Positions 16,644 through 25,749 are shown, numbered from the stretch's first letter. The stretch: DNA of 64,000 nt from Armatimonas rosea (GCF_014202505.1 NZ_JACHGW010000002.1:1364001-1428000), one strand, 5' to 3'. The notes: generated from the letters alone by a model not told the origin. Translations and numbers: made by a program.

Positions 16644-19217
16644 ATGTCGCAGTGGCGTCTTGAGCTTCTGGGGGGCTTGCGTGTGATCGGAGCCAGTGGC
16701 GAGACTATCACCCAGTTTGAGGCGCGTAAAACAGCGGCTCTTTTGGCCCTCCTTGCCCTGCGCCCGGAGCATGTCCACCCACGTGAGGAGCTCGTGGCAG
16801 CGCTCTGGCCCGATGCCGAGTGGGAGAGCGGCCGAAACCGGCTAAAGCAAGCGCTCTCGATGCTCCGCAAGCGGCTGGGGGCGGTCTTTGAGGCCAGCCA
16901 CTTTGGGATTCGGCTCTTGCCTGGGACATTCGAGACCGATGTGGCCCAGTGGGAGGCTCTGGTGACGCAAGGTCGGCTCCGTGAGGCCAGCCTGCTCTGG
17001 CGAGGAGAGCTCCTTCCCGGCTTCTATGAAGAGGCACTGGTCTTGGAGCGCGAGCGGCTCAATGCGCTCCGGGAGGCCACCTGTCCCGATAGGGCGTCTG
17101 TGTGTGCCCGGCAAGTGCTACTCCCGCAGCCGCTCACACGCTTTCACGGGCGAGAGCCTGAGCTGGCGGCGCTTGCCGAGTGCTTTAAGACCGAGCGCTG
17201 GGTGACCATCACCGGGCCTGGGGGGATGGGCAAGACCCGACTTGCCCTGGAGGCTGCCCGTCGGCGGGAGCTCGACGACCTGTACTTTGTCTCGCTGATC
17301 GAGCTACGGGAGGCGAGCCAGCTTCCGGTCGCGCTCGCCAGGGCGGTACAGCTCCCTTTGAATCCAAACCAGGAGCCGCTGGAGACCGTGCTAGGGTTTC
17401 TTGGAGGGCACCCGCTCTTGCTCGTGCTAGACAATGCGGAGCACCTTGCGACAGAGAGCCTGGCCGTGCTGTGTCAGCAGCTCCTGGAGCGCTTGCCTCT
17501 CTTACGCCTGCTTGTTACGTCGCGCCAAGTGCTGGGGGGAGCCGGCGAGTGTCGCTTTCCTCTCGCTACCCTACCGATCCAGGAGGGCGCGGTGCCCCTC
17601 TTCTTGGACCGTGCACGACGTGTCCGGCCTGGCTTTGAGGAGAGCCCGGATATCGCGGCGCTCTGCGAGAGCCTGGAGGGGATGCCCCTTGCCATCGAGC
17701 TCTGTGCGGCGTGGGCGGGGGCTCTGAGCGCACGCCAGATGCGGCAGCGGCTGGAGCGGGGCGAGTTTGGTCCCTTGCTCACCGCGCACGATGCGAGCTT
17801 CCCCCAGCGCCACCGGAGTGTCGAGACGGCGTTTCTGAGCAGCTACGAGCGGCTGACGGCCCGTCAGCAAGGGCTCCTTCGTGGCCTGACGGTCTTTCGG
17901 GGGGGCTGGACCCTGGAGGCGGTGGAGGCTGTCTGCCCCACCGACAACACCCTGCGCGATCTGCTGGCGCTGACCGAGGCATCGCTGGTGCTCCCTGTGG
18001 GGGCTCGCTTCACGATGCTGGAGAGCCTGCGCCACTTTGCGAGCTTGCTGCTTACCACCGACGAGAGAGCGGGGCTCCTCGTGGCCCACCTGCGCTGGGG
18101 CAAGGCACTCGTCGCCGAGGCCACGGACGATCCCAAGGCGGAGGAGCAGGCACTTGCCCTCTTGGAGACAGAGCGTGAGAACCTGAGCGCTGCGATTCAA
18201 GAGGGCCTTGCAGATGGGCAAGCGGAGGACGCGGCTCTGCTGATTGTCGCGCTCTGCCCCTTTTTCTCGCTCCGCGCCTACGCCCAAGAGGCAGTGGGGC
18301 TCCTCAAGCAAGCGCTCGCCGCCCCGGAGCTCTCAGGGCACACGGAGGCCAGTCTCTGCATCCAGCTAGGAGCGCTTACCGTGGATAACCAAGCGTCTGC
18401 GGTTGCGGTGCAGTACCTGGAGCGAGCCTTGGCACTCCTGGCAACCCACCCTGAGCCGCACCTGGAGGCACAGGCACTCTGGCAGCGGGGCCGGCTTGCC
18501 TTTCTGAGGAAGGAGTTTGACCAGAGCAAGCGTGACCACGAGCAGGCACTGGCGCTGCGCCTTACCCTGCACGACACCGAGGGATATGCCCGCTCCTACG
18601 ATGCCCTGGCCCAGCTCGCGACCCGGCGAGGGGATGCCGAAGAGACCCGTCGTCTGCTGGCGCTCGCCGACGATGCGGCACGGCGGGTGGGGCGCAGTAG
18701 CCTCCTGACCGATATTCTCTTCAATCGTGGGCGGCTCGCACTGGTTCTGGGAGACTTTGAGACGGCTCTCTTGGCATTTGAGGCCTGTGAAGAGCGGGGA
18801 CGTCGGCTTGCCCTGCCCCGGCTCCTGGCGAAGGTCTGGAACAACCTGGGGGAGGCCGCGCGCGGGCTGGGCGATGAAGTTAGGGCGCGTCATGCCTATC
18901 TTGAGGCGGCACGGGCGTTCTGGGAGCTACGCGAGGGGGGAGCCGCCCACTTTCCCTTCTGGAACCTGGGTTGTCTCTACGGCGAGTGGGATCACTTTGA
19001 CATTGGCCTGGTCACCCTGGCGGTTGCAAGTCGGCTCTGGGAGGAGCTTGGACGTCCCCTGGATGAGGGCGACCAGCAGACCATTGACCGGATGAAGGCA
19101 CAGGCAACCGCCGCCTTTGGGCCTGAGCGCACCACCTACTACTGGACCGAGGGGCTCCAGCTCTCCCCGGATGAGGTCCTTCGACGGATCGAGCGACGCC
19201 AGCCGTCGAAGGCGTAA
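16644..19217 (+). CDS. SARP-type regulator with NB-ARC ATPase and TPR domains
   Basis: 857 residues. Residues 1-95: OmpR-like winged helix of the SARP/AfsR kind (LELLGGLRV...TRKTAALLALLAL, LWPDAEWESGRNRLKQALSMLRKRLG). The bacterial transcriptional activation (BTAD) part that normally follows is cut to about 50 residues. Next, LTRFHGREPELAAL leads into an NB-ARC/STAND ATPase with Walker A GPGGMGKTRLALE and Walker B LLVLDNAEHL, and the C-terminal 350 residues are TPR-like helices. Such proteins are ATP-gated transcription factors. ATG 16644 is chosen by domain homology; a strong AAAGGAGG lies 35 bases upstream without a suitable start codon, so the N-terminus is uncertain. It faces the secreted-protein run beginning at 19299. 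Confidence 0.85.
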   Translation: MSQWRLELLGGLRVIGASGETITQFEARKTAALLALLALRPEHVHPREELVAALWPDAEWESGRNRLKQALSMLRKRLGAVFEASHFGIRLLPGTFETDVAQWEALVTQGRLREASLLWRGELLPGFYEEALVLERERLNALREATCPDRASVCARQVLLPQPLTRFHGREPELAALAECFKTERWVTITGPGGMGKTRLALEAARRRELDDLYFVSLIELREASQLPVALARAVQLPLNPNQEPLETVLGFLGGHPLLLVLDNAEHLATESLAVLCQQLLERLPLLRLLVTSRQVLGGAGECRFPLATLPIQEGAVPLFLDRARRVRPGFEESPDIAALCESLEGMPLAIELCAAWAGALSARQMRQRLERGEFGPLLTAHDASFPQRHRSVETAFLSSYERLTARQQGLLRGLTVFRGGWTLEAVEAVCPTDNTLRDLLALTEASLVLPVGARFTMLESLRHFASLLLTTDERAGLLVAHLRWGKALVAEATDDPKAEEQALALLETERENLSAAIQEGLADGQAEDAALLIVALCPFFSLRAYAQEAVGLLKQALAAPELSGHTEASLCIQLGALTVDNQASAVAVQYLERALALLATHPEPHLEAQALWQRGRLAFLRKEFDQSKRDHEQALALRLTLHDTEGYARSYDALAQLATRRGDAEETRRLLALADDAARRVGRSSLLTDILFNRGRLALVLGDFETALLAFEACEERGRRLALPRLLAKVWNNLGEAARGLGDEVRARHAYLEAARAFWELREGGAAHFPFWNLGCLYGEWDHFDIGLVTLAVASRLWEELGRPLDEGDQQTIDRMKAQATAAFGPERTTYYWTEGLQLSPDEVLRRIERRQPSKA

Positions 19218-19298
19218 AATCCCACTCGCTACTTTTACGATTTTTTTACCGCCCCTCGCTAACCTGTGTCCATTCCGAATCACGGAGAGGATACGACA

Positions 19299-19841
19299 AT
19301 GCGAAAGACTTCTTTACTCTTGATCTGCGCGGGGCTCTTGTTAAGTGGGGGAGCACCCAGCCGGGCGCAGACCACGCCCACCCCAGGGGGCTACACACAG
19401 GCCGATGTGCGCACACTGGACCAGCAGGTCGGGCGCTTCCCCCGCAAGGCCACGGCCAGCGTCCTCTGCACCAATGAGAATGTCTCGGAGCTCAAGGCCC
19501 TTCTGGTCAAGGCGAGCAGTCTTGCCTGGCAGCGCTCTCGTGACTCGGAGGCGAGCACCAAGCGCAGCCAGCTAGAAAAGCTCCTCAAAGAGCACGAGCT
19601 CACCCCTGCCCAAGCCACAAAAATTGCCGAGGCCGCCGTGGCCTACCGGAAGGCGCGTAGCACAAGCAATGCCCGCCGGAAGAGCACCGCAGAGAAAGCA
19701 GGCGAGGCCGCTGGCGAGGCGGTCGAGGCAGCGGTAGAGACCGTAAAAGCGGGCGCGGCAGCGGCCCAAGAGCTGGCAACGGCGGCGGCGCAGGTAGCGT
19801 TTGACTTCATGAAAGGCTTCGTCCAGGAGGTAAAGAAGTGA
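19299..19841 (+). CDS. Secreted alanine-rich helical protein, unknown
   Basis: 180 residues with a Sec signal peptide (MRKTSLLLICAGLLLSGGAPSRA) and a mature part that is Gln/Lys/Ala-rich and probably all helical, ending in an amphipathic Ala/Glu region (EKAGEAAGEAVEAAVETVKAG). Ribosome site GGAGAGG (19284-19290). Not recognised. The stop overlaps the GTG of the next gene, so it heads a cotranscribed run of envelope proteins to about 23200. Confidence 0.72.
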   Translation: MRKTSLLLICAGLLLSGGAPSRAQTTPTPGGYTQADVRTLDQQVGRFPRKATASVLCTNENVSELKALLVKASSLAWQRSRDSEASTKRSQLEKLLKEHELTPAQATKIAEAAVAYRKARSTSNARRKSTAEKAGEAAGEAVEAAVETVKAGAAAAQELATAAAQVAFDFMKGFVQEVKK

Positions 19842-20530
19842 GGCAGTCTCCTCTGTTTCCCCTAATACTGATCGCCGCTCTCTCTCTGGGAGTGCAGCGA
19901 CCGGTTCTGGCACAGCAAGGACTGAGCCTCCCTCTCCAGACCATCAAGGCAGGCAACCTAGACAACCTCCCCACCGATACCGCTGAGCTTTGGCAGCTCA
20001 GGGCAGAGCTAGAGAGCACACTGGGGCGAACTCGGCGAGGGATGCCTCTTAGCCAAGAGCGTGCGCTCAAGGCTCTGACTGCTGTCTGCTCCTACGGCTA
20101 CGCGCTCAATCTCGCGGCCAGCGGTAAGCCCCGGAGCGAGTGGGGCGCGCTCCCCGGAGCCTTCCGTGAGGAGCTGGAGCGCACTCTGAAAAGTAAGGGC
20201 GTAACCTTGAGAGAGCAGGATCTGAAGGAGATTGAGACCCAGACACGTGAGCTTCTTTCCTTGCTTCAGCAGCTTATCGGAGGAAATCAAGGACGGCGAG
20301 GGCGAGCAAACAGCGCAAGCACCGCGCGCAAAAAGGATGACGAAAGCAAGGACATTAAAGAGTCCTCGGGGAGTGAGACGGGAGCAAGTGGGGGGAGTGG
20401 TGGTTCCACCAGCATCAAGCCCGGCTCGGGGAGCACGATCCCCAAAGGGCACGCCGCACCTGGCTTGAAGGCGCAGGTAAGCATCAAGATTCAGCAGCAT
20501 GCTGTCGCTCTAGATCGGTTGATGAAGTAG
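19838..20530 (+). CDS. Secreted protein, unknown
   Basis: 230 residues. Signal peptide MRQSPLFPLILIAALSLGVQRPVLA, a helical domain to about residue 150, then a low-complexity Ser/Gly/Lys linker (SSGSETGASGGSGGSTSIKPGSGS) and a short amphipathic tail. GTG start with a perfect AGGAGG at 19826-19831, overlapping the preceding stop. Not recognised. Confidence 0.7.
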   Translation: MRQSPLFPLILIAALSLGVQRPVLAQQGLSLPLQTIKAGNLDNLPTDTAELWQLRAELESTLGRTRRGMPLSQERALKALTAVCSYGYALNLAASGKPRSEWGALPGAFREELERTLKSKGVTLREQDLKEIETQTRELLSLLQQLIGGNQGRRGRANSASTARKKDDESKDIKESSGSETGASGGSGGSTSIKPGSGSTIPKGHAAPGLKAQVSIKIQQHAVALDRLMK

Positions 20531-20533
20531 ACC

Positions 20534-21661
20534 ATGAAAGCGCTCTTTATTTGTACCGCAGTGCTGGCGACACTCACCGCCACTGCTCATGCCCAGCTCC
20601 CCGATGGCTGGCTCTGGGACGATGGCTACACACTCTTTAGCGCGGTGAACAAACCGACAACCGCCAATGGGAAGCGCACCAGCCACTGGTTCCTCCAGGC
20701 TGCCCTCCGCTGCTTTGGAAGCGCCCCCGCCTATAGCACCTTCAAGGTCGTGGTGGAGAAGAATGGCAAGCCCGTGGCGACGGGCCAGAGGGAGGCGCAG
20801 CGTGTCGCAGGGAGCGAGCCCTTCCTGGTCGCACTGGCGCTGGAGACCGAGCAAGAGCTCCCCGGCCCAGGGCTCTACACGGTCAAGGTCTTCGTGATAG
20901 ACGGCGACACCAAGAGAGAGCATCTCGCACGAACCCAGACCATTGAGGTCGGAGCGGTGCGCTTCGGGGACCAGACCGAACTGGTGGTCTCGCGCCACGG
21001 TGAGGTCCTCGATAGCATTCTCTACCTGCGCGGCTCCCGCTACCCGACCTACCACCAGCGGGGACGAGGCGCGGTGCAGTCTCAGCGCTCGGTCGAGCTG
21101 AGCTTCTGGCTCTCCCCAACGGTGGATAGTGCCTTTCACCAGGGCCGCTGCAAGCTGACCGTGGATGGCAAGACCGTCATGACCGAGCTCAATGGCATCC
21201 TCCAAGACCGAACGCCCGCCGAGGTTGTGCTGAACCAGCTCTGGCGCTATAGCACGTCGGAGTACCTGCGCTTCCAGCAGGTCTCCCTGCTCTTGCCCCT
21301 CGACTGGAGCCACACGCCCTCCCCGCAGAAGAGCCCGTTTGTGAATCTCAGCGACCATCCCGGCAAGTGGGAGGTGGAGTACAGTGTCGAGGGCAAGCTC
21401 GTTCGCACCTGGCGCTTCACGGTCAACTCCGATGGCACGATCGCGCCGCACCCGGAGCAGGGCGCGGGGCTAAGCCTGGCAAAGAATGCCTACTTTGTCG
21501 AGACCGTGATCCCCACAGGCGGCTCCGCTTTTGATGCACGCCTGGTTCCCACTGCCGCCGTGCGCGGCGGTTTCTACGGCCTCCCTTGGAAAACTGCCGA
21601 GGGCAAGGCACTTGCTCAGTCACTTCCCACCAAAGGCGCTGCTTGGCCGGGTGCTAAATGA
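20534..21661 (+). CDS. Secreted beta-rich protein, unknown
   Basis: 375 residues with signal peptide MKALFICTAVLATLTATAHA. The mature part looks like two or three beta-sandwich segments (YSTFKVVVEKNGKPVATGQ..., GLYTVKVFVIDGDTK, GKWEVEYSVEGKLVRTWRFTV), the last resembling a domain that closes many secreted proteins. It starts 3 bases after the previous stop with no ribosome site, so it is probably translated by coupling. Not recognised. Confidence 0.72.
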   Translation: MKALFICTAVLATLTATAHAQLPDGWLWDDGYTLFSAVNKPTTANGKRTSHWFLQAALRCFGSAPAYSTFKVVVEKNGKPVATGQREAQRVAGSEPFLVALALETEQELPGPGLYTVKVFVIDGDTKREHLARTQTIEVGAVRFGDQTELVVSRHGEVLDSILYLRGSRYPTYHQRGRGAVQSQRSVELSFWLSPTVDSAFHQGRCKLTVDGKTVMTELNGILQDRTPAEVVLNQLWRYSTSEYLRFQQVSLLLPLDWSHTPSPQKSPFVNLSDHPGKWEVEYSVEGKLVRTWRFTVNSDGTIAPHPEQGAGLSLAKNAYFVETVIPTGGSAFDARLVPTAAVRGGFYGLPWKTAEGKALAQSLPTKGAAWPGAK

Positions 21662-21675
21662 AAGGAAATATCCCC

Positions 21676-22347
21676 ATGAAACGACTTCTCACCGCGCTTC
21701 TTGCGCTCTCGCTCACGGCACTTGCCCACGCACAGACCTACGACGCCACCACGGACTTCTCGATCACCCAGGGCAACGCCAACGGCGTTTGGAGCTACGG
21801 CTTCTCCAGCACACTGGGCGGTGCGTTGACCCTCTTTGATGTCACCGATAGTTTTCCCTCATGGAAGCATAGCGTCGTGCAAAGCCTCGGTGCCCCCACC
21901 ATTGGGCGCAACGATACCGGTGGTGTTGTCAATGGTATTCCCATGGGCTTCCTGGATCTCCATCCTGGCCCTATCGAATACACGGTTCTGCGATTTACTG
22001 CCCCCAGTACCGAAAGCTACAGCCTCTCGGCGCAGTGCTTTATCGGTGACTTCGGGGATACGGAGATGTTTGTAGTCCACAACAACAACACAAGCTCACC
22101 ACTTTTCTTCGCTGCGACAACGGATACCAACCCGTTTTTTAGCACCAGTCTCGCCCTAACCGCAGGAGACACGGTGGACTTGGTTGTCGGGAAAAAGGCG
22201 GACTTCTTCTTTGATAGCACTCCCGCTGTTTTTACGCTGATCGGTTCGGCTGGTGCGTCTGCGCCGGAGCCGGGAACGATTGGGCTCTTTACCGTGGGGG
22301 GGCTTGTCTGGATCGTCCGCCGCCGTGCGCTTCAAAAAGGAAACTAA
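21676..22347 (+). CDS. PEP-CTERM sorted exported protein
   Basis: About 223 residues: signal peptide MKRLLTALLALSLTALAHA, a beta-rich body with a CBM/pre-peptidase-like segment (IEYTVLRFTAPSTESYSLSAQCFIGDFGD...LTAGDTVDLVVG), and a C-terminal sorting signal APEPGT, hydrophobic helix, then RRR. PEP-CTERM proteins are processed by an exosortase and released or anchored. ATG 21676 has AAGGAAA 8 bases before it; ATG 21658, overlapping the upstream stop, would add 6 residues. Confidence 0.85.
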   Translation: MKRLLTALLALSLTALAHAQTYDATTDFSITQGNANGVWSYGFSSTLGGALTLFDVTDSFPSWKHSVVQSLGAPTIGRNDTGGVVNGIPMGFLDLHPGPIEYTVLRFTAPSTESYSLSAQCFIGDFGDTEMFVVHNNNTSSPLFFAATTDTNPFFSTSLALTAGDTVDLVVGKKADFFFDSTPAVFTLIGSAGASAPEPGTIGLFTVGGLVWIVRRRALQKGN

Positions 22348-22348
22348 G

Positions 22349-23200
22349 ATGACAACACGAATGAAAAAATCAGTCTCGCTCCTGCTGGCGACCACGGTTC
22401 TCTTGATCCCCGTTAAGCCCTCTCGCGCAGACACCCCCGCCGCGGTGGTCGGTGGGCTTGAGCTTGTGGTGGCGGGCGCAGCCGTGGTGGGAGCGGCCGC
22501 TGCGGTTATCCAAGCCGGGGTGGCACTCTTTGGCTCCGGGGGAGACAAGGGCGGCGATAAAGGTGGTGGCAAAGACGACTCCGGGACGACCACGACGACT
22601 ACGACCACCACCACTACCGACGAAAACGGAAACACCACGACCACCACCACAACAACGACGACATCCAAGCTGACGACGGGGGGATTGACGCCGGGAAAGT
22701 GGTTTGCCTTCGAGGAGCTGCAGCGGCTCCCGAGCACGGCAGGGGACGTGGGAATGGCCTTTGACCGCATCGACAACCAGGCAGATGTCAAGCGGACTGC
22801 GGCCACGACCCGGAAAGTGACCTACACGATCGTGCGCCGAACCTTTGTGGAGATTAGCCGCACCGCCCGTGGCCCGAAGGCTCTCACGTTGCCTATCGCG
22901 CTCCGTCTGAAGCAGCTACGGTTGACTACCAAGGAGATCCCCGCCACCCAGGGACAGTCGTCGTTTGAGGTTCAGGTCAATGCGGAAGGGCGCTCGCTCT
23001 ACCACTTCTCTGCGAGTGTCGCGCAAGGGCAGAAGCCGACGTTCACAAAAGACATTAAGTACTCTTCTACCAAAGAGGAGAACAGCGTCCTAGAGATCAA
23101 CGACCTCAGTAAAGATATCTCGTTCACGCTTCCTCCGCGTAAGGCGAAGCTTCGGCTGGAGCTCGTGGTCACGACCCAAGGGGTGGGTCAGCGCGTCTGA
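22349..23200 (+). CDS. Secreted protein with poly-threonine tracts
   Basis: 283 residues. Signal sequence near MKKSVSLLLATTVLLIPVKPSRA, an Ala/Val/Gly hydrophobic stretch (about residues 30-60), a Gly/Lys/Asp linker, then two threonine runs of 11 and 10 residues separated by DENGN, and a C-terminal beta-rich domain. The Thr runs are coded by mixed ACN codons, so they are selected at the protein level as much as slippage-prone; they look like an extended, possibly glycosylated spacer. Function unknown. The 3' end overlaps bioY by 13 bases. Confidence 0.75.
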   Translation: MTTRMKKSVSLLLATTVLLIPVKPSRADTPAAVVGGLELVVAGAAVVGAAAAVIQAGVALFGSGGDKGGDKGGGKDDSGTTTTTTTTTTTDENGNTTTTTTTTTTSKLTTGGLTPGKWFAFEELQRLPSTAGDVGMAFDRIDNQADVKRTAATTRKVTYTIVRRTFVEISRTARGPKALTLPIALRLKQLRLTTKEIPATQGQSSFEVQVNAEGRSLYHFSASVAQGQKPTFTKDIKYSSTKEENSVLEINDLSKDISFTLPPRKAKLRLELVVTTQGVGQRV

Positions 23201-23766
23201 TTGCGGGTCAGCTGCCAGGCACCTGGCAGGAGCCCGGCGGCTAGGAGCGACTTGAGCACATCCCCCGGCAGGAAAGGCAACACGCCTTGCACCACTGCCG
23301 GGGTGATTCCCCCCACAAAGTGCGCCAGCCAGAGCGCGCCAAAGAGAAAGATGGTCAGGCTGGAGGCCAGCATTCCGAGTACGGTGGTGAGCGGCTTGCG
23401 GTCCCAGCCCCGCTCGGCGAGCAGGCCGGCGACAAAGGCGGCGAGGGGAAACGCGCAGAGGTAGCCGCCGGTCGGGCCGACCAGCTTCGCCAGCCCCGCC
23501 GCGCCGCCGGCAAAGAACGGTAGCCCGAGTGCGCCCTCCAGGACATAGAGCGCAACCGCCAGCGCCCCGCGGCGGCTCCCGAGGGCCATGCCCGTGAGCA
23601 AGACAGCGAAGGTCTGGCCGGTCAGGGGGACGGGCGTGAAGGGCAGGGGAATCGCCACTTGGGCACAGGCAGCGATCACGAGGGAAGCGGCAGGAACCAG
23701 GAGCCAGGAAGGAAGCGCGAGAGTCTCCGCAAGCGTGCGCGGAGCGGGGGCAAGGGTGAGGGACAT
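23188..23766 (-). CDS. bioY: Biotin transporter BioY (S component)
   Basis: 192 residues with about six membrane helices. The N-terminal AQVAIPLPFTPVPLTGQTFAVLLTGMALGSRRGALAVALYVLEGALGLPFFAGG block is the classic BioY signature for the substrate-binding S unit of ECF biotin uptake systems. The A/A' ATPases and T component are not in the window, so it either works alone or uses a shared energising module elsewhere. Start ATG 23766, with TACACT nine bases upstream. No biotin-repressor site was recognised. Confidence 0.95.
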   Translation of the reverse strand: MSLTLAPAPRTLAETLALPSWLLVPAASLVIAACAQVAIPLPFTPVPLTGQTFAVLLTGMALGSRRGALAVALYVLEGALGLPFFAGGAAGLAKLVGPTGGYLCAFPLAAFVAGLLAERGWDRKPLTTVLGMLASSLTIFLFGALWLAHFVGGITPAVVQGVLPFLPGDVLKSLLAAGLLPGAWQLTRNQTR

Positions 23767-23809
23767 ACGGCAGGCAGTGTACCCGATGGGGGCTAGAGAG
23801 GCGAACGAA

Positions 23810-23953
23810 TGCGAGGGGTTGAAAATTCCTCGCTGAACGCCTTCGGCGGAATGTCCTGCCGGACGAGGAGGTGTGGACTTACCCGCCCGTGAGGGCGTTC
23901 GGCAACGCCCAGAGGGCACCCGGCCCCTAGCGAGGGATTTTCAACCCCTCGCA
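23810..23953. repeat. 144-bp inverted-repeat element with 25-bp arms
   Basis: Arms at 23810-23834 and 23929-23953 match at 24 of 25 positions. Each arm itself contains GAGGGGTTGAAAATTCCTC-type symmetry around TTGAAA. The inside holds further small hairpins (AACGCC/GGCGTT). It has the build of a MITE or palindromic repeat, and no coding capacity. It lies between the bioY start and the first Tat lipoprotein gene, ending 37 bases before that gene's -10 box. Confidence 0.82.
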
Positions 23954-23989
23954 CGGTATTGCTTGTGTGCAGAGTGCACGCAGGTAGGC

Positions 23990-23995
23990 TAAAAT
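23990..23995 (+). promoter_or_regulatory. -10 box, leaderless start
   Basis: TAAAAT, then TAGCCC, then ATG 24002. Six-base spacing, no Shine-Dalgarno. Confidence 0.6.
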
Positions 23996-24001
23996 TAGCC
24001 C

Positions 24002-25726
24002 ATGCTTCTCTCTCGTCGTACCCTGCTGCTGGGAGGAGCAGCACTCTCTCTCGCCGGCTGTGGTGGCAGTGAGCCCCTTATCGACCTTGCCTCGTTGCCA
24101 CGCGTTCGCCCCAAGGTGACCCTGCACTGGGCGCAGCAAGGGCGCGCGCTAAATGCCCCCAGCACGGCGAACTATGTCGATGTCACCGTGCGCTCGCTGC
24201 TCGCACCGGAGGAGATCGCCTCGCTCCTGATCTCACGGACGACGAACCTGGAGCACACGCTTACCTACGAGCTTCCCCTCGCCATTCCCGCCGGTCCCGT
24301 GGAGCTGACAGCGCGCTTCTTTGACCGGGCGTTTGAGGGAAGCGACGAGACCCACCGCACGCTGGTGGCGGTGGCGCAGGGGCAGGTGGAGCTCCGCAGC
24401 GAGAACCCCACCCTGCCCGATGTGGTGGTGGAGGGGAAGATCGCCCAGCTCAAGGTGCTGTTTCGCCCGACGCTGCTCACCAACGATATCCTCACGACAG
24501 GGTTTGAGGCGCGGGACAGCCAGGGGAACCTACTGGCGCTCCAGCCCCACCTGCCGGTCTATGAGATTGTCGAGGGGGCGGGAAGTGTGCTACGCGAGGA
24601 GGCGGCGGCCCCGATCTACCCGTACACGGTGGCGGCACTGGTGATTCGGGGGCTGGCTCCCGGAACGGGCCGCGTCCGGGTTCGCCTGGGCGACACCGTG
24701 AGTGCGCCCGTCGCGGTGAGCGTCGTGGCGTCTCTTTCCCTTGCCGAGGGGATCCGCTGTGGGTTTCTGGACCTGGCGGAGCTGGTCTGGGACGAGTCGC
24801 GGCAGCGCTTCTGGTGCGTGGACCGGGCGCTCACGGGGAGCAATACCCTGTACCGTTTTGACCCACTGACCTGGACCACCGATGTCTCGTTCACCCTCCC
24901 CGGTGGAGGGCTCCAGCGGATCGTCCTTACCCCGGATAACACATCGCTCTACGGCTACAGCGACGGCAGCCGGACGGTGGTTCGGATTCGCCTCTCCGAT
25001 GGGGTGATCCAGGAGCGTATCCCCGTGAAGCTTCCCTACAGCTCCTTCAACCGCTTCCCGCATCTCTGTCCCCTGCCCGGAGCCTCCAACACGGTGCTGA
25101 TCTCGGGAGCGCGGCTGGGGAGCTACTACAACGACGAAGCCTGGATCTACGACGGGGAGGTAGCGCGGCCCAACACGGTCCGCACGGTTCTCGCCGCCGC
25201 GGGGATGCCCCTGGGGCCCAATGAGGTCTATCTGGGGACAACCACGGTCCGCGATGATGGCAGCTATGCCTACTTTGCAGACCTGGGGGCCGGCACCCAC
25301 GGCTGGCGGGTGGCGATCGGGCCGGAGGGGTTTGTGGTGGGAAGTCTTGAAGCGGTGACGGTTGGTCGTCCCTACCTCGGCCAGCTCCTCGCCCTCGATG
25401 GCATGGTCTACGACCTGGTCACAGGGGCACCCTTGACCACGACCAGCCTCGGCAGTGTGGTCCCGAGCACGCCGCTCCAGCGGCGCTACCTTGGGTTTCC
25501 CTACAACACGTCGGACTCGCTCTCCGTGGTGCGTGCCACCCCAACTTTTGAGCCCGCCACCTACGCGCTCCCCACCGGCCTGCCGTACCAGGCGAGCGGT
25601 GCAGGAGGGACATCCAACTGGCACTTCCCACCGCAGGGCTGGGGAGCGAAGGGGGTCGCGCTGCTGGCAAGCCCCGCGACGGGGGCGACGCTCCCGCTCT
25701 TGGTTATCCTGGATCAAGTCGGTTAA
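24002..25726 (+). CDS. Tat-exported lipoprotein with propeller-like repeats, copy 1
   Basis: 574 residues. The N-terminus MLLSRRTLLLGGAALSLAGCGG combines a twin-arginine motif (SRRTLLL) with a lipobox (LAGC), so it is probably folded before export and lipid-anchored. The middle has an Ig-like region ending near residue 240 (APGTGRVRVRLGDTVSAPVAVSVV), then a seven-bladed-propeller-like part with LAELVWDESRQRFWCVD, LYRFDPLTWTTD and IVLTPDNTSLYGYS. It is paralogous over its length to the next gene. Not assigned to a named family; a sensor or surface-binding role is a guess. Confidence 0.8.
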   Translation: MLLSRRTLLLGGAALSLAGCGGSEPLIDLASLPRVRPKVTLHWAQQGRALNAPSTANYVDVTVRSLLAPEEIASLLISRTTNLEHTLTYELPLAIPAGPVELTARFFDRAFEGSDETHRTLVAVAQGQVELRSENPTLPDVVVEGKIAQLKVLFRPTLLTNDILTTGFEARDSQGNLLALQPHLPVYEIVEGAGSVLREEAAAPIYPYTVAALVIRGLAPGTGRVRVRLGDTVSAPVAVSVVASLSLAEGIRCGFLDLAELVWDESRQRFWCVDRALTGSNTLYRFDPLTWTTDVSFTLPGGGLQRIVLTPDNTSLYGYSDGSRTVVRIRLSDGVIQERIPVKLPYSSFNRFPHLCPLPGASNTVLISGARLGSYYNDEAWIYDGEVARPNTVRTVLAAAGMPLGPNEVYLGTTTVRDDGSYAYFADLGAGTHGWRVAIGPEGFVVGSLEAVTVGRPYLGQLLALDGMVYDLVTGAPLTTTSLGSVVPSTPLQRRYLGFPYNTSDSLSVVRATPTFEPATYALPTGLPYQASGAGGTSNWHFPPQGWGAKGVALLASPATGATLPLLVILDQVG

Positions 25727-25737
25727 GTTCGTTAGGA

Positions 25738-25743
25738 TAAAAT
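25738..25743 (+). promoter_or_regulatory. -10 box, leaderless start
   Basis: TAAAAT, then TGTCAC, then ATG 25750. The second paralogue therefore has its own promoter with the same six-base spacing as the first. Confidence 0.6.
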
Positions 25744-25749
25744 TGTCAC

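Noticed and set aside
22595-22670. CRISPR-like or microsatellite array
   Set aside because: The repeated ACN triplets are in frame within a secreted protein and encode threonine runs; there are no spacers and no direct repeats of CRISPR size.
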